Shown: positions 43,146 through 51,714 of the stretch, piece by piece | How the letters are laid out: the number at the start of each line of letters is the position of its first letter | Numbering within the stretch: position 1 is the first letter of the stretch | Assembly (NCBI GenBank): GCA_964460115.1 | Contig: CAYWPR010000015.1 | Location: 1-64,000 of the forward strand | Source: JAEUJZ01 sp964460115 | GTDB taxonomy: Bacteria > Myxococcota_A > Polyangia > Palsa-1104 > JAEUJZ01 | DNA: 64,000 nucleotides | Reading direction: 5' to 3' | Made by a program: the position numbers and the translations under genes | The notes under the pieces: model-generated | Database searches by the model: none | Seen by the model: the letters and a program-made list of their open reading frames with translations, nothing else | What the model was told of the DNA's origin: nothing

Positions 43146-44752
43146 ACAGTCGGGGTTTGTGCAGCAGGAGCGGGACTGGCACTTGGGGCCGGTGCGGACG
43201 CCAGCAACATCGCAGAGGCTTGGCGCAAACGGCGTCGCACAAGGTCTTTGCCGATGGTGAGCATGGTCTCAAACAGGCCTGGCGAAGCGCTGCGTCCGGT
43301 GACCACGATGCGAATGGCCATGAACAGCTCTTTGGTCTTCCAGCCGGATTTTTCGGCAAAGCTGCGGCACGCTGCTTCTAAGTCTTTTTGCGTCCAGTCG
43401 CCGCGTATCGTTTCTTCCAGATGATCGCAAAGTTCGCTTAGCACGCGCGCGGTGGCGACTTGATCACGGCCTTTGGGGACGCTTTGCGCAAGCACGCCGG
43501 GCGCGCCGCCATAGTCCAGGTCGCCGGCCAGAAAATACGTCGTCGCTGGAATAAACTGATCCAGGCGCTCCATGCGCTCGCGCAAAAGCGGCAAAAGCCG
43601 CAGCAAATATTCATCGCCGAGCCGCCAGTCGCGCAGCCGGCGCAATAGTTCGGCGCTCGACATCTCGCGCAAATACATGCCGTTTAGCCACGACAGCTTG
43701 GCCAGGTCAAATACAGGCTCACCCGGCGATACTTTGGCAAAATCAAAGACGCCAATCATTTCTTCCAAGCTGAACTTTTCGCGATCGCCGCCAAAGGCAA
43801 AACCCATGAGGGCCAAAAAGTTCAAAAGCGCCTCTGGAAAGAAACCGGCGTCGCGGTAGTAATCCAGCGAAACGGGATTTTTGCGCTTAGAGATCTTGGA
43901 TCGATCCGGATTGCGCAAAAGCGGCATGTGCAAAAACGCCGGCGGCTGCCAGCCAAAGGCGTGGTAAAGCTGCACGTGCTTGGGAGTCGAAATAATCCAT
44001 TCCTCGGCGCGAATGACGTGGCTTATGCCCATCAAATGATCGTCCACGACATTGGCCAGGTGGTAGGTCGGAAAGCCGTCCGATTTCAGCAGAACTTGAT
44101 CGTCGATGGTGGCATTGTCGATGACAATCTCGCCACGCAGCCCATCGACAAATCGCGTCTGCCCCTCAAGCGGCATGGCCAGCCGAACGACATAGGGCTG
44201 ACCCGCCTGCATGCGCGCTTGCGCTTCGCTGCGCGAAAGTCCGCGATAGCGGCGATCGTATTGCGGCGTCTTGCCGGCGGCAATCTGCGCTTTGCGCATT
44301 TCTTCCAGCTCTTCTGCCGTCGCAAAGCAGGGATAAGCGGCGCCTCGCTCGATCAGCGAAAACGCGTGTTCCTTATAAATGGCAGAGCGCTCAGATTGGC
44401 GATAGGGACCACAAGGACCGCCGATGTCGGGTCCTTCGTCCCAATTTAGACCGATCCATTTCAGCGCGCGTAAAATCGCCTCTTCGCTGGCCCGCGTCGA
44501 GCGCACCTGATCGGTATCTTCGATGCGCAATAGGAACTTTCCGCCATGTTTTTTGGCGAAGACATAATTAAAGAGCGCGATGTAGGCGGTTCCGACGTGC
44601 GGATCTCCGGTTGGAGAAGGCGCGATGCGGACGCGCACCGGAATTCCGGTGGCCAAAGGATTGGTGCCAAAGAAAGGATTGGCGGCTTCGGTAGAGCTTA
44701 TATCAGTCACGCGCGGAGGTTTATCAGCCCCGGCACACACTGTCAATGACAC
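43142..44752 (-). CDS. gltX: Glutamyl-tRNA synthetase
   Basis: 536 residues from a GTG at 44752. The class I signatures are clear: HVGT (52-55) for HIGH, within PSPTGDPHVGTAY, and KISKR (286-290) for KMSKS. The C-terminal anticodon-binding part carries a helical ending and a low-complexity Ala/Pro tail. The first 37 residues are not typical; a downstream GTG at about 44638 (before RVRIAPSPTG) would give the standard start, and I cannot decide between them. It charges tRNA-Glu (and possibly tRNA-Gln if the gatCAB route is used). It converges with the TRAP permease gene. Confidence 0.95.
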   Translation of the reverse strand: MSLTVCAGADKPPRVTDISSTEAANPFFGTNPLATGIPVRVRIAPSPTGDPHVGTAYIALFNYVFAKKHGGKFLLRIEDTDQVRSTRASEEAILRALKWIGLNWDEGPDIGGPCGPYRQSERSAIYKEHAFSLIERGAAYPCFATAEELEEMRKAQIAAGKTPQYDRRYRGLSRSEAQARMQAGQPYVVRLAMPLEGQTRFVDGLRGEIVIDNATIDDQVLLKSDGFPTYHLANVVDDHLMGISHVIRAEEWIISTPKHVQLYHAFGWQPPAFLHMPLLRNPDRSKISKRKNPVSLDYYRDAGFFPEALLNFLALMGFAFGGDREKFSLEEMIGVFDFAKVSPGEPVFDLAKLSWLNGMYLREMSSAELLRRLRDWRLGDEYLLRLLPLLRERMERLDQFIPATTYFLAGDLDYGGAPGVLAQSVPKGRDQVATARVLSELCDHLEETIRGDWTQKDLEAACRSFAEKSGWKTKELFMAIRIVVTGRSASPGLFETMLTIGKDLVRRRLRQASAMLLASAPAPSASPAPAAQTPTV

Positions 44753-44785
44753 GACACCGGAGTTAGAACCAATCCTACAAAATGA

Positions 44786-44868
44786 AAAAGCGCATCTTAA
44801 AAAGAGGGACTCTTCCGTTCGCGATGTTGCGCGCGGACTAGCTCCCTACATTTTTAAGATGCGCTTTT
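44786..44868. terminator. Perfect 18-base inverted repeat, likely intrinsic terminator
   Basis: 44786-44803 and 44851-44868 are exact inverted copies of an A/T-flanked 18-mer (core AAGCGCATCTTAA). The 47-base loop has its own pairing (AGGGA with TCCCT, TCCG with CGGA, CGCG with GCGCG). T-rich bases follow the stem on the minus strand, so it should end transcription from the Lys/Ala-rich protein gene before gltX. The large structured loop is unusual. Confidence 0.6.
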
Positions 44869-44956
44869 CAGCAAGGCCCAAGCCGTGCGCCTGCTGTCCA
44901 TAGTCTTTTTTGAACAGCGTCGCACGCACTAGGCGCTTGCGATTGCCTGCGCAACC

Positions 44957-45271
44957 TTATTTGGTGGCGGCGGGCTTCTCGGCGTCGGGGGCCGGCTTCT
45001 CGCCTTCCGGAGCGGCCTTCTTTTTGCCCGGCTTCTTAGCGGGCTTCTTCTCGCCTTCGGCGGCCGGCTTCGCATCGCCAGCGGGAGCGGCCTTCTCGGC
45101 CGGCGCAGCGGCCGGAGTCTCCGGCGAGCCCGGATCCTTCTTGGCAACGTGCTTCTTGGCCTTCACGGGCTTGGAAGCATCGGTCGCCGCCGGAGCGGTG
45201 GTGGTCTCTTCGGCCATCGCGGGGGCGGCCAGGCACAGCGACAAAGCAAACGCAAACAGAGTCTTGGTCAT
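44957..45271 (-). CDS. Exported Lys/Ala/Pro/Glu-rich low-complexity protein
   Basis: 104 residues from ATG 45271, chosen because AAGGAGAG precedes it and it begins a clean signal peptide (MTKTLFAFALSLCLAAPAMAEE). The mature part is almost only Ala, Pro, Lys, Glu and Gly, with KKPAKKPGKKK and repeated EKPA-type motifs, like a histone-H1 tail but exported. Such tails may bind DNA, polyanions or peptidoglycan; composition alone gives no function. No cysteines. It is followed by the strong hairpin at 44786-44868. A TATAAA hexamer (about 45309-45314, minus) may be its -10. Confidence 0.75.
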   Translation of the reverse strand: MTKTLFAFALSLCLAAPAMAEETTTAPAATDASKPVKAKKHVAKKDPGSPETPAAAPAEKAAPAGDAKPAAEGEKKPAKKPGKKKAAPEGEKPAPDAEKPAATK

Positions 45272-45518
45272 GGGTCTCTCCTTTTGTTGATAGAACAACT
45301 CGGATGCTTTTATATCGTCAGCAGCCATCAAACCGCTGCGATTGCATTGCTCAAACAGCTATGCGGAAAACGTGCCAAGGGCTTGGCAACTGCGCGATTT
45401 TTCGCTGCTCGCCGGTGATGGCTTTTTCGTGGTTCAAAGTTCAGCGTGTCTGTGTGGCAGCTTTGTGACTTGGCAAAATGGCCGGCTGGCAAAAGCGCCC
45501 CATCTCAGAAAAAAATTG

Positions 45519-47327
45519 TTATCGCGCATCCCGAAGGATCTCTTCGGCATGAGCGCGGCTTTTTTCTGTGATGCGCGAGCCGCCTAGCATGCGGGCGATT
45601 TCATCGCGCCGATCTTTGGCACCGGGCGAACCAAGGTTACGAATTCGCGTCGTCGTACGTCCGGCCACGACTTGCTTTTCCACCCGCAGGTGAGCATCGG
45701 CGTAGGCCGCGATTTGCGGCAGATGTGTGATGCACAGAACCTGCTTGTTGCGCGAAAGGGCACGGATGTGCCGACCGACGCGATCAGCCGTTGCACCGCC
45801 GATGCCGGCATCGACTTCGTCAAAAACGCAGGTGGCGATGCTGTCGGCTTGGCCAAAGACGCTGCGCAAAGCCAGCATGACCCGCGATAGCTCTCCGCCC
45901 GAGGCAATGCGCGCCAAAGGCCGTGCATCTTCGCCCAAGTTGCTTTGCAAAAGCAGCTCGCAGCGATCCCAGCCGCTGTCTCCGGGGCCTAGGCGGCACA
46001 AACGGCCATCGTTGGAGGCCATGGCAAAAGTCAGCGCCGGTTCATCGCCTTTTTGCGCCGCCCGCTTTGTCAAAGCAACAATCAGACGCGCCGAGGTCAT
46101 TCCCAAATCGGCCAACGCAGCACTGGCTTCGGCGCCCATTCGCAGCGCTGCGGCTTGACGCTGCGTCGACAGCTCTTGCGCGACTTGCGCCGCGGCTTTG
46201 CGCACTCGCTCGACCTCGGTTGTAGCGTCTTGGCGATGGGCTTCGTTTTTCCCCAAACGGTCCAGTTCAGCCGCCATCTCGGCGGTTTTGCGCAAAAGCG
46301 TCGGCAAATCCGGCCCATGTTTGCGCAATAAACGCCCAAGCACATGCAGCCGGTCGTCGATTTCCGACAGCCGTTCCGGATCGGCGCGCAAATGATCGGC
46401 GTAGCGGCGTAGCACCTGCGCCGCATCTTCAAGCACAGCCTGGGCCTCGGCAATCTGGTTGGCGAAAGCCGCCATCTGAGAATCCATGGCCGCCATTTCT
46501 AAAAGCTCGCGCGAAAGCGACCCCAGGCGCTCGACCACCGCACCCTCGCTGTTATACAGGCAATCTTCGCCGCGGCGGGCCACTTGGTGCAGACGGGTCG
46601 CGGCGCGCAGCCGACGCTGCTCTTCGCGCAGGCTTTCATCTTCGCCAGACTTGGGATCGGCGGTGCGAATTTCATCGAGCTGAAAACGCAGAAATTCCTC
46701 ACGCTCTAAACGAGAGCGTTCATCCAAAGAGGCCTCACGCAGGGCCTTTATCGCGAGCTCCAGACGCTGATAGGTTTGCGCCATCTTTTCAAGCAAGCTT
46801 GCATAAGGCCGACTGCGGTCTCCTGGCTCATCCTGTTCGGCTTGCCCGGCTTGCCCGGCTTGATCGATAAGGCCCAAGTGACGGCTGGTATCGAGCAGAC
46901 TTTGATGTTCATGCTGCCCGGCGATATCGATGAGGCCGCCGCACACCTCGGCCAGGGCCTGCACGGTCGAAAGCTGGCCGGCAATATGCACGCGACCGCG
47001 GCCCGTACGGCTAATGAGGCGCCGCACCACCAAACCATCTTTGCCAAGCGACGCCGTATCCAAGCCCAAGCGCAAAAGCCGTTCACAAAGGGCGCGCTCC
47101 GGTTCGCTGCGCGGAGGCGGCACAAAGACCGCTTCGATCACCGCCTCATCGGCGCCATTGCGAATCAAATCGGCGGGGGCCCGTCCGCCGCGCAGCAAAG
47201 CCACTGCATCTAGGATGAGCGACTTGCCGGCCCCGGTCTCGCCGGTCAAAACGGTCATGCCGGGGCCAAATTCGAGCTCGATTTCATCGAGGATGGCGAA
47301 GTTGCTGATGCGCAAATAGGTCAGCAT
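45519..47327 (-). CDS. recN: DNA repair ATPase RecN
   Basis: 602 residues. The start ATG 47327 gives the family N-terminus MLTYLRISNFAILDEIELEF; 14 extra upstream codons are not needed. SMC-like ATPase: Walker A GETGAGKS (29-36), a long coiled-coil middle, ABC signature ASGGELSRVMLA, Walker B with CVFDEVDAGIGG and the D-loop THLPQIAAYAD. RecN acts in double-strand-break repair by homologous recombination. The SWIM protein gene lies upstream on the same strand, 55 bases away. A short 6-base stem (45531-45547) falls in its 3' end but lacks an adjacent T run. Confidence 0.97.
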   Translation of the reverse strand: MLTYLRISNFAILDEIELEFGPGMTVLTGETGAGKSLILDAVALLRGGRAPADLIRNGADEAVIEAVFVPPPRSEPERALCERLLRLGLDTASLGKDGLVVRRLISRTGRGRVHIAGQLSTVQALAEVCGGLIDIAGQHEHQSLLDTSRHLGLIDQAGQAGQAEQDEPGDRSRPYASLLEKMAQTYQRLELAIKALREASLDERSRLEREEFLRFQLDEIRTADPKSGEDESLREEQRRLRAATRLHQVARRGEDCLYNSEGAVVERLGSLSRELLEMAAMDSQMAAFANQIAEAQAVLEDAAQVLRRYADHLRADPERLSEIDDRLHVLGRLLRKHGPDLPTLLRKTAEMAAELDRLGKNEAHRQDATTEVERVRKAAAQVAQELSTQRQAAALRMGAEASAALADLGMTSARLIVALTKRAAQKGDEPALTFAMASNDGRLCRLGPGDSGWDRCELLLQSNLGEDARPLARIASGGELSRVMLALRSVFGQADSIATCVFDEVDAGIGGATADRVGRHIRALSRNKQVLCITHLPQIAAYADAHLRVEKQVVAGRTTTRIRNLGSPGAKDRRDEIARMLGGSRITEKSRAHAEEILRDAR

Positions 47328-47382
47328 TTTCGGCGATGGTAGCGGTAGGGTCAGACAAGGTGCAAGCAAACTGGGGGCATTC

Positions 47383-48384
47383 TTATCGGATGCGGTTTAG
47401 CAGAGCGCGCATGGCCTTAAGAGCAGCTTTTTCGTCCTGATTCGTCCGCACCGCGGCCGTCTCTGGGCGGGTTGGCTTTTGCGACTTGGTCGGCTTTTGC
47501 GACTTGGTCGGTTTTTGCGACTTGGCCGGTTTTTGGACTTTGGTCGGTTTTTGGACTTCGGTCGGCTTTTGGACTTTGGTCGACGCTTGAGGTTTGTCCG
47601 ATTTGTGAATTATTGCCGGACGCACCGAATTCGAATTCGACTCAGGTTGGGGCCGCGCGCCCTGCGGCGCCTGAACCACAGGCTCCGCAGGCAGCTTGGC
47701 CGCAGTAGCAGCCAAAGACGGCGGGCTTTCCGGTACCACTGCTAGGGGCAATGAGCTTCCAGGCGGAAGCAAAAATTCAGCCGGATCCACTTGGCGCAGC
47801 GCAAAGAGCAGCCGCGGCTCGGTATCAAGACGTGCGCCGATTCCGTAAAGCGCCGCAATGGCATGCTGACAAGGCGCGGGGGCACCGCCGCATGAGCAGC
47901 TAAAAGTCAGCTCTTCGGCACTTGGAAACAGCCCTTGCGGCCGGCGCGTCAAAATCTGCAACACAGGCGCCGGCAATTGACCTTTTAATAGCTCGATGAG
48001 CGATCCGATCTGGTCGGCGCAATCTTTTCGCAGCGCTTCCCAGGTCTGTCGCGGCATGGGCGAAATCGCAATGCTCAGCGTATAAAGATGGGTGCCCTGA
48101 ACCTTGGCATCTATGCGACCGCCAAAAACCTGTAAATCGACCACGGCGCCACTGCGCACATAGCTGCGACTGCGCGCCAGACGATTTTCCAAACCGGCGA
48201 AGGACTCCAGATTCTGACAAAAGGCGCGTCCCCAAAAGCTATTGGCAATGTTCGGGCCGGCCAGAATCAGCGGGTGAAAGCGGACTCCTTTTTTGGCCGC
48301 GAAGGCCACTGCCCGCTTGGCTTGCCGAGCGCGTTCGGCGGATGATCCGCCTGGCGGCAACTGTTGTAAATCATTCACTCCCAT
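47383..48384 (-). CDS. SWIM zinc-finger protein with C-terminal hexapeptide repeats
   Basis: 333 residues; ATG 48384 is backed by AAGGAG seven bases upstream, while 26 upstream codons have none. A SWIM finger is seen at residues 163-174: C-x-C-x6-C-x-H (SCSCGGAPAPCQH). The N-terminal half has a conserved-looking domain (WGRAFCQNLESFAG...RSYVRSGAV) seen with SWIM proteins next to helicase-type or von-Willebrand-type systems. The C-terminus carries six to seven copies of a V/S-Q-K-P-T-K hexapeptide, encoded by an 18-base tandem repeat. SWIM domains bind DNA or proteins. No SNF2 helicase partner is in this window. Confidence 0.85.
   Translation of the reverse strand: MGVNDLQQLPPGGSSAERARQAKRAVAFAAKKGVRFHPLILAGPNIANSFWGRAFCQNLESFAGLENRLARSRSYVRSGAVVDLQVFGGRIDAKVQGTHLYTLSIAISPMPRQTWEALRKDCADQIGSLIELLKGQLPAPVLQILTRRPQGLFPSAEELTFSCSCGGAPAPCQHAIAALYGIGARLDTEPRLLFALRQVDPAEFLLPPGSSLPLAVVPESPPSLAATAAKLPAEPVVQAPQGARPQPESNSNSVRPAIIHKSDKPQASTKVQKPTEVQKPTKVQKPAKSQKPTKSQKPTKSQKPTRPETAAVRTNQDEKAALKAMRALLNRIR
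47473..47580 (-). repeat. Six 18-base tandem repeats inside the SWIM gene
   Basis: Six near-identical 18-base units run 47473-47580, each encoding one Q-K-P-T-K-type hexapeptide. In-frame periodicity means copy-number changes would lengthen or shorten the tail without a frameshift. Confidence 0.88.
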
Positions 48385-48519
48385 GATGGGCTCCTTGGTT
48401 TCGAACTTTGGTCTATGCGTACATTCAGCAAGGCGGCGGGCTAGACGCAACCGAGCTTTCAAAGAGGCGGCAGCGCGGCCAAATAGAGCGACAGGCGCAA
48501 TGCGCTGATCCTTTGGCCT

Positions 48520-48540
48520 AAGTAGGCGAAGCGTCTACTT
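48520..48540. other. Small hairpin between the CopD-like and SWIM genes
   Basis: AAGTAGGCG and CGTCTACTT pair at 8 of 9 positions around a three-base loop, within the 246-base gap 48385-48630 that otherwise shows no gene. No T run follows on either strand, so an operator or mRNA-stability element is as likely as a terminator. Confidence 0.35.
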
Positions 48541-48630
48541 GTGTCAAGCGAACGCAACGGCAGGTGGCAAGCAAACTGATGCTACACACTGGCGCTTTGA
48601 ACTGGGCCCGGGTCTTGTCCAGGACGAGGA

Positions 48631-49065
48631 CTACCGGTTTCGGCCAACAAAAACCAAAAGCAAAATGACGATCAGCAAAAGGCCGACCATGCCATGCAAA
48701 GCAGAGGCTTTGCCGCGCGAAAGCGTGGCCTGCGGGCCCAGCCGTTGCCAACTGCGCTGGGTGGACCACAGCGCGCCATGCAGCAGCGCCAAAAGCAGCA
48801 CCGCGGTCAATTTATGGTGCAGCCAAAGCGACTGACGAAACAGTCCAGCCGGCCAGATCCAAATCTGATACAGGCCGCTTGGCGCGGTCAACGCGGCACC
48901 GACCAGGGCAAAGATGTGAAAACGTCCCGCCAGATGCGACAGCACGGGCCGCACGGCACCCGAGTCTTTGGCCATCACCACTAGCACCCGCGACATGGCC
49001 AAAAGGCCGCCGACCCACATGACCATGCCCAAAAGGTGCACCACCAAAGACAACGCCAAGTTCAT
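48631..49065 (-). CDS. CopD/HemJ-like four-helix membrane protein
   Basis: 144 residues with four hydrophobic helices. The first helix has VVHLLGMVMWVGGLLAMSR and the third LWLHHKLTAVLLLALLHGAL, the His-containing pattern shared by CopD-domain and HemJ-type proteins. HemJ is a heme-binding protoporphyrinogen oxidase; CopD proteins take part in copper handling. The length fits HemJ but the exact HemJ signature (N-x-x-P near the third helix) is not evident, so I leave it at superfamily level. Neighbours give no heme or copper context. It lies downstream of the CreD-like gene with a 103-base gap. Confidence 0.65.
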   Translation of the reverse strand: MNLALSLVVHLLGMVMWVGGLLAMSRVLVVMAKDSGAVRPVLSHLAGRFHIFALVGAALTAPSGLYQIWIWPAGLFRQSLWLHHKLTAVLLLALLHGALWSTQRSWQRLGPQATLSRGKASALHGMVGLLLIVILLLVFVGRNR

Positions 49066-49168
49066 GGGGCAGCATCATCACCACCTCGCCGAGCAATGTC
49101 AATGTTCGACCTTGGCGTTTTCAAAAGCGCTGCGGCGAAGCAAGCTTTGGTTTTAGGTCTCGGCTTGG

Positions 49169-50404
49169 TTAGGCGAATTTTTCAGACCAGTCGATGCGGG
49201 CGGTCAGTTGCATGACCACAAAGAGCGTGACGATGGCACCGATGGTCACAGTCAGGCCGGTAAAGCCTTCGAAGAAAAAGGCGTAGGAAAATCCGACGAG
49301 ATAAACAATCTGCGCGAGGGCGAATTCGACGAAGGCAAAGCGAGTCCCGACGATAAGGCGCAGGTAAGAAAGCAGCAAAAAGATCGACACGGCCGAGCAG
49401 ATGACAAAGGCCAGATGTATCGAAACGTGATCGACGAGGTAGGCCAAAAGCAGATGAAAGGCGAAAAACGCCCCAGCGATGAAAAAGTAGTTCATCGGGT
49501 GAATGCGCAATCCGCGCAAAATCGCCAACACGAAGGTCAGGAAAAAGAAGAATCCAAGAGAGACCGGCGCAAAATAGGCAATGCGCGCCGCCAAGGGTCC
49601 GGGATTTAGCTTTTGCGGCATGGCGACGCCGATGCCGTTGCCGCTGACTAGGCTTTTGTATTTCCAAATAAGCTCCCAGCCCGGTCCGTTTGGCGACGGA
49701 CGCTTTTCCGTCGGCGACATTGTATTGCCGGGAAAGTCATAGCCATCAAAATCGGTCGTCGCCACCAGTTGAAAATCGCGCGCTTCGCTGATCGAGGCGC
49801 CAAAGCGATACACAAAAGTATCCATGCCCTGCGAAACGTAGTGCAGCTTCAAAACGTGGCGGCTGCTTGGGAGCGCGGCGGGCAAAGTGGCGGCCAAAGC
49901 GCCGTCCTGCTGACGCACAAAGGGCACGCGTTTGCCATCGAGCTCGAACTGAAAATCATCGTACTGGCCGTTTGGGGCGGGAAAGGCGAAGCCAATGATC
50001 AAATCGCCCTGCTTGTCGGGCAAATTCTCGAATTCATAGGTGCCATCGAGAATGACGCGATAGGTGGCATACCACAGCAGTCCTTTTTGCCGCTGATCCA
50101 GATGCAGGTTCAGTCGCAAATCGCTTTTGACGGTTGGCACCGCCCAATTGTCGATGACGGTGCTGGTTTTTAGCACCACTCGGCCGCTCGATTTGTCGAC
50201 TTCTTGGGTTTCGACGATTCGCGGCACGGCCAGCGTCGCGGTTGGCGCCTGCTGTTCGAGGGGAGTGCCCCAAAGCTGGCCCACGCGCGAACGCATTTCG
50301 CTGTCCTGGGTGCTCGTGCGCGCCGAAATGGTGCCGCCAAGTATCATCCAGCCAATGGCAGAGACCACAAACACAAAGCCAATGGCAAAAATACTGCGAA
50401 TCAT
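49169..50404 (-). CDS. CreD-like inner-membrane protein
   Basis: 411 residues. One N-terminal helix (about 5-25) is followed by a beta-rich outer domain (about 40-275) and then about six closely spaced helices. The C-terminal block (IHPMNYFFIAGAFFAFHLLLAYL..., then GLTVTIGAIVTLFVVMQ, ending in MQLTARIDW) matches CreD, an inner-membrane protein linked to the CreBC response and envelope or colicin tolerance in enterobacteria. No CreBC genes are here. Its ATG overlaps the mtnD stop by four bases (ATGA), so it is translated with the methionine-salvage genes; the reason is unclear. Confidence 0.75.
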   Translation of the reverse strand: MIRSIFAIGFVFVVSAIGWMILGGTISARTSTQDSEMRSRVGQLWGTPLEQQAPTATLAVPRIVETQEVDKSSGRVVLKTSTVIDNWAVPTVKSDLRLNLHLDQRQKGLLWYATYRVILDGTYEFENLPDKQGDLIIGFAFPAPNGQYDDFQFELDGKRVPFVRQQDGALAATLPAALPSSRHVLKLHYVSQGMDTFVYRFGASISEARDFQLVATTDFDGYDFPGNTMSPTEKRPSPNGPGWELIWKYKSLVSGNGIGVAMPQKLNPGPLAARIAYFAPVSLGFFFFLTFVLAILRGLRIHPMNYFFIAGAFFAFHLLLAYLVDHVSIHLAFVICSAVSIFLLLSYLRLIVGTRFAFVEFALAQIVYLVGFSYAFFFEGFTGLTVTIGAIVTLFVVMQLTARIDWSEKFA

Positions 50405-50868
50405 GACTGGGCCGCTGCGCGATAGATCGGCTTCCAGCCCGTGGGATCTTGAAACAAGCGAACGCAGCGAATGAGGCAGTTCTGGGTCAAAAAGAAGCGA
50501 TGGTAGCGGCCGCGCGGCACCACCAAAACGTCGCCGGCTTCGACTTCTACGCGCAGCCAGCGATCATCGGCCGAGCGAATGTCGAAAATGCCCGCGCCTT
50601 CCAAAACGAAGCGGACTTCGTCTTCGTCATGCAGATGCTCGTCCTTGAACTTGTCGAGCAGCCCTTGCAGATTCGCGGTTTGCGGCGACAGCCCCACTTC
50701 ATCGCGAGCGGTGTAGCCATTGCTTTGGCAAAGCGCAGCCAAAGCGGGCTCATATTGCGCGGCATCGGTCGATAGATAGCGATAGGTGACGCCGGCGGCG
50801 GCCAGATCAGAAAGGGTGGCCGAAGTGCCGAAGCGCTCCGTTTGTTCATCGAGCCAGGATATCCGCAT
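50401..50868 (-). CDS. mtnD: Acireductone dioxygenase
   Basis: 155 residues. The cupin metal site is complete: His78 and His80 with Glu84 in EHLHDEDEVRF, and His123 in GRYHRF. In methionine salvage it oxidises the acireductone 1,2-dihydroxy-3-keto-5-methylthiopentene, giving the methionine precursor with Fe(II) or a CO-forming off-pathway reaction with Ni(II). AAGGAGC precedes ATG 50868. It follows mtnB by 32 bases and overlaps the CreD-like gene. The enolase-phosphatase that would make its substrate is not in the window. Confidence 0.93.
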   Translation of the reverse strand: MRISWLDEQTERFGTSATLSDLAAAGVTYRYLSTDAAQYEPALAALCQSNGYTARDEVGLSPQTANLQGLLDKFKDEHLHDEDEVRFVLEGAGIFDIRSADDRWLRVEVEAGDVLVVPRGRYHRFFLTQNCLIRCVRLFQDPTGWKPIYRAAAQS

Positions 50869-50900
50869 GACCGATGCTCCTTCTTTGCGGTTCGCGATGT

Positions 50901-51623
50901 CTATAAACGATGCTGCCTATCGAGCTTGGCCGCATCTAGGCCAAGCTCGCGCAGTCGAATTGCGGCACCAAACAGGTAATCGTAGCATTCAGCCTGGCTC
51001 TTGGCATGTACCCAGTCGCGTCCCCAGACGTAGACGCCGTGGCCGCGGACGAGCACCGCGGTGGTGCGCGGAAAATCGAGCAGCGCTTGTTTCAGACTAT
51101 CGGCCAGTTCATGCTCGTAGGGCATATTGTCGATGATCGGCACCTCGAACACTTCATCGACATGGCCGCCTTGCAGGCCTTTTATCATCTCGAGACCGCG
51201 GACGCGAAACACCGGCGCAAACAGCAAACTGGCCAGGCAGGCGGAAAGCGAATGGCTGTGCAGCACAGCTCCGGCATTGCGCAGCTTATACGCATGTAAA
51301 AAAAGCGGCGTGCAGGCGGAAAGCTTGAGGGGTGGGCTTGTTTTGCTTGGTTCGGCTTTGCTTGGTTCGGCCTGACTTGATGCCAGCAATCCGCCTACAC
51401 CTTGGGCACTCGGCTGGCCCGGGCACAGCACCTGCCCGTCTGTATCCAGCACGAATACTTCCTCGGGAGCGATGTGTTCTTTGGGAACTCCCGATGGGGC
51501 GATGTACAATTTTTCGCCCTGCCGCAGCGAAAATCCGCCGCCGGTGCCCGAGGCCCAGCCTAGATGATAAAGCTCGCGACACAATGCACAGACACGCCGC
51601 CGCGCGGCCAAGTCTTCTTCCAT
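50901..51623 (-). CDS. mtnB: Methylthioribulose-1-phosphate dehydratase
   Basis: 240 residues from ATG 51623; a TTG 12 codons upstream is less likely. Class II aldolase-like fold: ELYHLGWASGTGGGFSLR, Zn-binding HSHS (in AVLHSHSLSA), later RGHGVYVWG. The enzyme dehydrates 5-methylthioribulose-1-phosphate in methionine salvage. It is longer than usual because of an insertion of about 25 residues after the first third, which includes the pair AEPSK-AEPSK coded by a perfect 15-base tandem repeat (51342-51371). First gene of the mtnB-mtnD-creD-like unit. Confidence 0.9.
   Translation of the reverse strand: MEEDLAARRRVCALCRELYHLGWASGTGGGFSLRQGEKLYIAPSGVPKEHIAPEEVFVLDTDGQVLCPGQPSAQGVGGLLASSQAEPSKAEPSKTSPPLKLSACTPLFLHAYKLRNAGAVLHSHSLSACLASLLFAPVFRVRGLEMIKGLQGGHVDEVFEVPIIDNMPYEHELADSLKQALLDFPRTTAVLVRGHGVYVWGRDWVHAKSQAECYDYLFGAAIRLRELGLDAAKLDRQHRL
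51342..51371 (-). repeat. Perfect 15-base tandem duplication in mtnB
   Basis: Bases 51342-51356 and 51357-51371 are identical and encode AEPSK twice, inside the extra segment of MtnB. In-frame, so probably tolerated as a surface loop. Confidence 0.85.
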
Positions 51624-51700
51624 GCATCTGACTGTCGCCGCGAAACGCGAGGCTGTCAATTGAGCGCATGAACCAGTTCCGAAGTGGCAGGGCTCTCAGT

Positions 51701-51706
51701 TACACT
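51701..51706 (+). promoter_or_regulatory. Putative -10 (TACACT) for the ferredoxin-flavoprotein gene
   Basis: TACACT ends nine bases before ATG 51715, and no ribosome-binding site lies between. A TTCCGA about 18 bases upstream could be a poor -35. Suggests a leaderless or nearly leaderless transcript. Confidence 0.3.
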
Positions 51707-51714
51707 GATCGGTT

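Noticed and set aside
45531..45547. Intrinsic terminator at the end of recN
   Set aside because: A six-base stem exists, but it lies inside the coding end and the T run is about 15 bases further on, which is too far for a classical terminator.
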